This document shows positions 4,675-9,354 of a DNA stretch of 9,354 bases, piece after piece (the stretch's first letter is position 1; each line of letters begins with the position of its first letter). Source of the stretch: Leptofilum sp041987425 (GTDB taxonomy: Bacteria; Chloroflexota; Anaerolineae; Promineifilales; Promineifilaceae); contig JBHIWP010000238.1 in NCBI GenBank assembly GCA_041987425.1, positions 1-9,354 of the forward strand. Direction: 5' to 3'. The notes below the pieces were generated by a model. It was given only the letters and a program-made list of their open reading frames with translations. It did not search any database and had not been told where the DNA came from. A program made the position numbers and the translations under genes.

Positions 4675-6387
4675 ATGATGCAGGACCTTCCCACTTATAC
4701 CGCTACAAAAGCCCAAAACTACGGTTTTGTTATAGACAATCGAAAATGCATTGGTTGCCATGCCTGTTCTACTGCGTGTAAGAGCGAAAACGAAGTGCCG
4801 TTGGGTGTCTACCGCACCTGGGTAAAGTATGTAGAAACAGGCCAATACCCTGATAGCCGTCGGCATTTTCAGGTCACGCGCTGCAATCATTGTGCCAATC
4901 CGCCCTGCGTGCGCATTTGTCCTACCCAGGCGATGTACCAGCGGGCAGATGGCATTGTTGAGTTTGACAACAGTGTGTGTATTGGGTGCAAGGCATGCAT
5001 GCAAGCCTGCCCCTATGATGCCATCTACATTGATCCCGAGACAAATACGGCCGCTAAATGCCATTATTGTGCGCACCGTACCGACATAGGGCTGGAACCG
5101 GCCTGCGTGGTGGTGTGCCCAGAGCACGCCATCATTGCCGGGGACATGAACGACCCAACCAGTGAAATCAGTCGGGTTCTGGCCAGCAATGAGGTTACGG
5201 TGCGCAAGCCAGAACAAGGCACGGCGCCAAAACTGTTTTATATTGAGGGCAATGACGTGGCGCTGCATCCGACCGCAACAGAGCGTACCCCAGAAACATT
5301 TATGTGGGCCGATTTCATTCCTTTGCATGAGCGCACAAACGGCCGTAACGGTCACCCCTCTCCCTCCTCTCGTACCGCTGCCACACCTACCACAACCACT
5401 CACGCCAACGGCACCCCCATACGCAAAGTGCAGACACAGGGGCAGCCCTACAACGGCCCCATTCAATTTGGCGGCACGATGGCGGAACAGATGGTGCAGG
5501 TCGGGTACAACGCCCAGCATAAAATCCCCTGGCATTGGCCAGTACCGGCCTACCTGGTTACAAAAGGCGTGGCCTCGGGGTTGTTTGTAATCTTAAGCCT
5601 GGGCTGGTTGTTTGACTGGTTTTCGTTTGACGGACCTACGGCCGTTTGGGGCAGCTTTCTTTCCGTCGTCTTCATGCTCATCACCACTGGTTTGCTGGTG
5701 TACGATCTGGACAAACCGTCTCGTTTTCTCTACATCGTTATGCGTCCCCAATGGAAAAGCTGGTTGACCCGAGGGGCAGTGTTCTTAATGGGATTCAGCA
5801 CCGTGGCCGGTTTTTGGTGGCTGTTTGAACTGGGCGCGTATCTGTTCGACTACGATCTTCCTGCCGTGCGCCCATATTTTTTGCTGATTGGTTTGCCGCT
5901 GGCAGTGGGCGTCGCAATTTACACCGCCTTTTTGTTTGCCCAGGCCGAAGGCCGTGATCTGTGGCAGTCGCCGCTGCTGCCTGTACATTTGCTGGTGCAG
6001 GCCTTTATGGCGGGTAGCGCAGCGTTACTCATATTGACTCTGTTTACTACACCCCCGGCCGAATTGCACAGTTTTGTCAGCGTCATCTTTATTGTGACCC
6101 TCGTTCTCGATCTGTTCGTGACCCTTGCCGGCGAGTTTGGCATTCCGCATGCTTCAGAGGTAGCGGCCAGAGCAGCACATGACATTAGCCACGGCCGTTA
6201 TCGGCGCCACTTCTGGGGGGGCAGCCTTGGTTTAGGCCATCTATTGCCCTTGTTGCTTATGTTAACGGCCGTATTACTGGTAGGTAGTCCCATCTTGGAG
6301 GCCGTAGCCGGGGTTTGCGCAATTGTGGGGCTCTACCTGTATGAATATGCCTTTGTAATGGCGCCTCAAGAGATTCCAAACAGCTAA
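4675..6387 (+). CDS. Fusion of four-cluster ferredoxin subunit and NrfD/PsrC-type membrane anchor
   Basis: This 570-residue protein joins two subunits that are usually separate. Residues 1-180 are an NrfC/PsrB/DmsB-type electron-transfer module with sixteen Cys in four groups: C25-28-31-35, C70-73-78-82, C102-105-108-112 and C129-132-144-148, enough for four [4Fe-4S] clusters. Residues about 181-285 are a linker, rich in Thr, Pro, Ser and Asn at 221-250. Residues about 287-565 form an NrfD/PsrC-like membrane domain with about eight helices (near 292-314, 326-344, 366-388, 402-422, 437-458, 465-488, 518-538, 542-562) that should exchange electrons with quinone. No signal peptide precedes the iron-sulfur part, which suggests it stays in the cytoplasm. 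The next gene, 9 bp on, encodes the molybdenum subunit, so electrons would pass between it, the clusters and the quinone pool. The frame is continuous with no sign of frameshift. Copies of ACGGCCGT lie at 5339, 5638, 6191 and 6265. Confidence 0.9.
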   Translation: MMQDLPTYTATKAQNYGFVIDNRKCIGCHACSTACKSENEVPLGVYRTWVKYVETGQYPDSRRHFQVTRCNHCANPPCVRICPTQAMYQRADGIVEFDNSVCIGCKACMQACPYDAIYIDPETNTAAKCHYCAHRTDIGLEPACVVVCPEHAIIAGDMNDPTSEISRVLASNEVTVRKPEQGTAPKLFYIEGNDVALHPTATERTPETFMWADFIPLHERTNGRNGHPSPSSRTAATPTTTTHANGTPIRKVQTQGQPYNGPIQFGGTMAEQMVQVGYNAQHKIPWHWPVPAYLVTKGVASGLFVILSLGWLFDWFSFDGPTAVWGSFLSVVFMLITTGLLVYDLDKPSRFLYIVMRPQWKSWLTRGAVFLMGFSTVAGFWWLFELGAYLFDYDLPAVRPYFLLIGLPLAVGVAIYTAFLFAQAEGRDLWQSPLLPVHLLVQAFMAGSAALLILTLFTTPPAELHSFVSVIFIVTLVLDLFVTLAGEFGIPHASEVAARAAHDISHGRYRRHFWGGSLGLGHLLPLLLMLTAVLLVGSPILEAVAGVCAIVGLYLYEYAFVMAPQEIPNS

Positions 6388-6396
6388 GGTAAATAT

Positions 6397-9354
6397 ATGT
6401 CTGATAAGCACAAGATTCTCTCCTTTTTAACAACCATGCTTCAGGTTCATGAACAGAAAGGGGCCCCTAGCAAGGGCATGACCAACGCCGCAGGGGTAGA
6501 AATGCCCCAGTTTGCCCAGGCACAGCCCCAACAGGTTCAGATGATTGAGGTAGAGCAGCCAGACGGCCGTTTAAGCCAATACCCACCACCAGAACATTGG
6601 CACGACTGGACCGAATGGGATGGCAAAGCATGGCCTAAAAAAGTGGCCCGCAATTACACGCTTGTGCCCACCACCTGCTTCAACTGCGAGAGCGCCTGCG
6701 GGCTGCTGGCTTACGTTGATAAAGAAACCTTCGAAATTAAAAAGTTTGAAGGCAACCCGGTTCACCCAGGCAGCCGCGGCCGTAACTGCGCCAAAGGCCC
6801 CGCCACCCACAACCAGATTTACGACCCCGAGCGCATCCTCTACCCCCTGAAGCGGGTAGGCAAGCGCGGTGAAGGGAAGTGGAAGCGCATCACCTGGGAG
6901 GAAGCCCTGAACGAAGTCGCCGATAAAATGCGGCAAAGCAGGCTGCAGCGCAAAGACGGCATCATGTACCATGTCGGTCGCCCAGGCGAGGATGGCTACA
7001 CCAACCGGGTCATTCAGGCCTGGGGCGTCGATGGCCACAACAGCCATACTAACATCTGCTCCGCTGGTGCCCGGTTAGGCTATTACATGTGGGGCGCGTT
7101 TGATCGTCCCAGCCCAGATCACAGCAACGCCCGGGTTATCTTGCTCATTTCCAGCCATTTAGAAACCGGTCACTACTTTAATCCCCATGCCCAACGCATC
7201 ATCGAGGGCAAAATGAAGGGGGCCAAAATCATCACGTTTGACCCCCGCCTGAGCAACACCGCGTCCAAGAGTGATGTCTGGCTGCCCACCTGGCCCGGCA
7301 GTGAGCAAACCGTTTTGTTGGCCATTGCCAATTACCTTATTCAAAACGACTTATATGACAAAGAGTTTGTGCGCCGCTGGGTAAATTGGGAAGAAACGCT
7401 AACGGCCGTAGCCCAACGGAAGCTGATCATTGAAAATTTCCAGGTGAACGGCTCCACAAGCTTCACTTTTGCCCAGTTCGACCAGGTATTAAAGGCACTC
7501 TACAGTGAGTTCACGTTTGCCCGGGCAGCGCAAGAGGCCCAGGTACCCATAGAGCGCATTCAAGAAGCAGCCGACTATATCGCTCATTGTGATGGCAAGT
7601 TGGCCACCCACACCTGGCGCAGCGCCAGCATTGGCAACTTAGGCGGGTGGCAGGTAGCCCGCACCCTCTTCTTTTTGAATATTCTCACCGGCAGTGTGGG
7701 TACGCCCGGCGGTACCTCAGCCAATAGCTGGAACAAATTTGTTCCGGCCGTTTTTAGCAAGCCACCGGCCGGGGATACCTGGAACGAGCTGCATCTGCCC
7801 CATGAATGGCCGTTTGCCCATTACGAAATGAGCTTTTTGTTGCCCCACTTTTTAGAGGAAGGACGCGGCTCGGTGGATGTCTATTTCACACGTGTCTACA
7901 ATCCCATGTGGATAAACCCCGATGGGTTCATGTGGCTTAAAGCACTACAAAACGAAGCGCAGATAAAATGCCATGTGGCCCTGACGCCCACCTGGAACGA
8001 ATCTGCCTGGTTTGCCGACTATATATTGCCTATGGGCCATGCGGGCGAGCGCCACGATCTGATGAGTCAGGAGACGCATGCCGGCCAGTGGATCTCTTTC
8101 CGGCAGCCGGTACGCCGGGTGGCTTTAGAGCGAGCGGGCAAAAAGGTGCGCTTCACTCATGAGGCCAATCCAGGTGAAGTATGGGAAGAAAATGAATGGT
8201 GGATTGAGCTGTCTGCCCGAATGGACCCGGATGGTCAGTTGGGCATTCGCCAATGGTTTGAAAGTCCCTATAGGGAAGGGGAACTTATCACGGTTGAGGA
8301 ATATTATCGCTGGCAGTTTGAGAATGCGGTCCCTGGCCTACCGCAGGCAGCGGCGAAAGAGGGATTAACGCCTCTGGAATACATGCGCAAATATGGGGCT
8401 TTTGAGGTGATACACGACAACTATGTCCCGTACGAACGGGAACTGCCCGCCAACGACGCGCGGCAGGTGGATGAAAACGGCCGTATCCAAGAGGGGGACC
8501 AAGTTGTTGGCGTCATGGTAGATGATGTGGCCAAAGCTGGCGTGAATACACCCAGCCGCAAATTTGAGTTTTTTAGCCCTACGCTGTATGAGTGGGGCTG
8601 GAGAGAGCGTGACTATACCGTGCCCTGGACGCTGAAGAGTCACGTTCACCCCGATCATATTGACTTTGCCAATGGTGGGATGCTGCTCCTGCCCAACTTC
8701 CGGCTGCCAACGCTTATCCATACCCGCAGCGCCAACGCCAAGTGGCTTTATGAAATTAGCCACAAAAACCCGGTATGGATGCATCCGAAGGATGCAAAAC
8801 GGCTGGAAGTGAAAACGGGTGACCTGATTCGAGTCGAAACGGAGATCGGCTATTTCATCGATAAGGTATGGGTAACCGAAGGTATTAAGCCTGGCGTGAT
8901 CGCCATGAGCCACCACCTGGGGCGCTGGCGGCTGCAGGAAAATTTGGGGGGCAGCCCGGGCATGACGGCCGTAGCCAAGTTAGAAGCCCAGGGCTCAGAG
9001 CATAAGCTGAACATTCTCAAAGGCGGGGGTCCGTGGGAAACGTTTGATCCCGACACCAGCCGTATTTGGTGGCAGGATGTAGGCGTACACCAAAACTTGA
9101 CCCACGCCGTACATCCAGATCCCATTAGCGGGGCACACTGCTGGCTGCAAAAGGCCATCAACGTGCGCAAGGCAACGGCGGCTGAAAAGTACGGCGATGT
9201 GTGGGTAGATACGGAAAAATCGATGGCCGTTTATCGGCAATGGCTGGCCATGACCCGCAGCGCAGTGGATCATAGCCCAGACGGTACCAGACGGCCGTAT
9301 TGGCTCAAACGCCCCCTAAAACCCATAAAAGCGGCCTATAGACTTCCCCCAAAA
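6397..9354 (+). CDS. Molybdopterin oxidoreductase catalytic subunit, Psr/Ttr/Soe type (3' end outside window)
   Basis: The frame from ATG 6397 is open for 986 codons to the last base, so the stop lies beyond the window. AAGG overlapping the fusion gene's stop codon is its ribosome-binding site. Residues about 90-135 bind a [4Fe-4S] cluster through C94-x2-C97-x3-C101-x29-C131. The molybdopterin domain follows, with the N-I-C221-S-A-G segment where this family places its Cys molybdenum ligand. A C-terminal molybdopterin-binding domain begins near residue 790, with V-K-T-G-D near 808 and S-H839-H840-L-G-R-W. The length exceeds typical PsrA (about 760) and suits TtrA- or SoeA-like enzymes. No twin-arginine motif or hydrophobic signal appears in the N-terminal 85 residues, which are Gln/Pro-rich, so a cytoplasmic location is inferred. 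Sulfite oxidation (SoeA-like) is my preferred role given the rhodanese and SulP neighbours. Polysulfide, thiosulfate or tetrathionate reduction remains possible. The end probably lies soon after the window. Confidence 0.9.
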   Translation, partial: MSDKHKILSFLTTMLQVHEQKGAPSKGMTNAAGVEMPQFAQAQPQQVQMIEVEQPDGRLSQYPPPEHWHDWTEWDGKAWPKKVARNYTLVPTTCFNCESACGLLAYVDKETFEIKKFEGNPVHPGSRGRNCAKGPATHNQIYDPERILYPLKRVGKRGEGKWKRITWEEALNEVADKMRQSRLQRKDGIMYHVGRPGEDGYTNRVIQAWGVDGHNSHTNICSAGARLGYYMWGAFDRPSPDHSNARVILLISSHLETGHYFNPHAQRIIEGKMKGAKIITFDPRLSNTASKSDVWLPTWPGSEQTVLLAIANYLIQNDLYDKEFVRRWVNWEETLTAVAQRKLIIENFQVNGSTSFTFAQFDQVLKALYSEFTFARAAQEAQVPIERIQEAADYIAHCDGKLATHTWRSASIGNLGGWQVARTLFFLNILTGSVGTPGGTSANSWNKFVPAVFSKPPAGDTWNELHLPHEWPFAHYEMSFLLPHFLEEGRGSVDVYFTRVYNPMWINPDGFMWLKALQNEAQIKCHVALTPTWNESAWFADYILPMGHAGERHDLMSQETHAGQWISFRQPVRRVALERAGKKVRFTHEANPGEVWEENEWWIELSARMDPDGQLGIRQWFESPYREGELITVEEYYRWQFENAVPGLPQAAAKEGLTPLEYMRKYGAFEVIHDNYVPYERELPANDARQVDENGRIQEGDQVVGVMVDDVAKAGVNTPSRKFEFFSPTLYEWGWRERDYTVPWTLKSHVHPDHIDFANGGMLLLPNFRLPTLIHTRSANAKWLYEISHKNPVWMHPKDAKRLEVKTGDLIRVETEIGYFIDKVWVTEGIKPGVIAMSHHLGRWRLQENLGGSPGMTAVAKLEAQGSEHKLNILKGGGPWETFDPDTSRIWWQDVGVHQNLTHAVHPDPISGAHCWLQKAINVRKATAAEKYGDVWVDTEKSMAVYRQWLAMTRSAVDHSPDGTRRPYWLKRPLKPIKAAYRLPPK

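Larger units (their letters stand above)
93..9298. repeat. Dispersed iterated palindrome ACGGCCGT, 18 copies
   Basis: Exact copies start at 93, 165, 210, 514, 979, 1204, 2566, 3006, 3428, 5339, 5638, 6191, 6265, 6563, 7402, 8477, 8965 and 9291. Chance would give well under one in a window of this size. Seventeen are inside genes: eleven are read as Thr-Ala-Val, five as X-Gly-Arg (X is Asp, Asn or His) and one as Arg-Arg-Pro. One (2566) is intergenic, between the rhodanese -10 and the repeat array. Near matches with one end base changed also occur, for example at 1733, 5047, 6777 and 7744. The pattern resembles cyanobacterial HIP1 in density and in being palindromic, with a different sequence. 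Confidence 0.85.

Noticed and set aside
4639..5535. Open frame of 298 codons on the minus strand opposite the ferredoxin part of the fusion gene
   Set aside because: It is fully antisense to a gene with sixteen correctly spaced cluster Cys. The translation has no recognisable domain, and it would overrun the leader of the fusion gene. Cys and His there mirror codons of the real gene.
6571..7047. Minus-strand open frame of 158 codons inside the molybdoenzyme gene
   Set aside because: It is a shadow of the catalytic subunit's cluster-binding and molybdopterin region. It shows composition bias only and no ribosome-binding site or family motif.
8365..8916. Minus-strand open frame of 183 codons inside the molybdoenzyme gene
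   Set aside because: It is antisense to the C-terminal part of the catalytic subunit, whose frame is continuous. The translation shows no domain.

Overview
The window carries one coherent sulfur/redox locus plus the tail of an unrelated housekeeping gene. It looks like a free-living bacterium, by eye of moderately high GC. A member of the Chloroflexota (Anaerolineae-like) is my best guess, but no rRNA or marker gene is present, so the assignment is weak. The octamer ACGGCCGT occurs 18 times, far above chance, much as HIP1 does in cyanobacteria.

Layout. Positions 1-275 (+) hold the C-terminal end of a YgfZ-type folate-binding/tRNA-modification protein. It converges on a minus-strand block that transcribes right to left: an OmpR/PhoB-type response regulator (4470-3772), a membrane histidine kinase (3772-2648, sharing one base with the regulator), a single-domain rhodanese (2492-2130) and a SulP anion transporter with a C-terminal STAS domain (2078-309). 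Divergent from the regulator, on the plus strand, are a 570-residue fusion of a four-cluster ferredoxin subunit with an NrfD/PsrC-type eight-helix membrane anchor (4675-6387), and a very large molybdopterin oxidoreductase catalytic subunit (6397 to beyond the window end, 986 codons open). Together these two genes encode all three functions of a complex iron-sulfur molybdoenzyme of the Psr/Ttr/Soe type.

How it fits together. Neither the catalytic subunit nor the iron-sulfur half has a visible Tat or Sec signal. This favours a cytoplasm-facing enzyme like the sulfite-oxidising SoeABC over an exported polysulfide or tetrathionate reductase. The rhodanese and SulP genes fit sulfur-compound handling, with sulfane-sulfur transfer and sulfate or related anion transport. 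The substrate is inferred, not shown.

Regulation. The most striking signal is non-coding. Two intergenic regions each contain four exactly phased 11-bp direct repeats sharing the core G-Y-A-A-N-G. One array (4514-4557) lies in the divergent promoter region upstream of the fusion gene. The other (2572-2615) lies directly upstream of a good -10 box for the rhodanese-sulP pair. An 11-bp direct-repeat period is what OmpR/PhoB/PhoP-family regulators bind, so the locally encoded two-component system probably controls both arms of the locus. Two inverted repeats lie in the leaders of the regulator and rhodanese genes. No gene-free stretch exceeds 300 bases.
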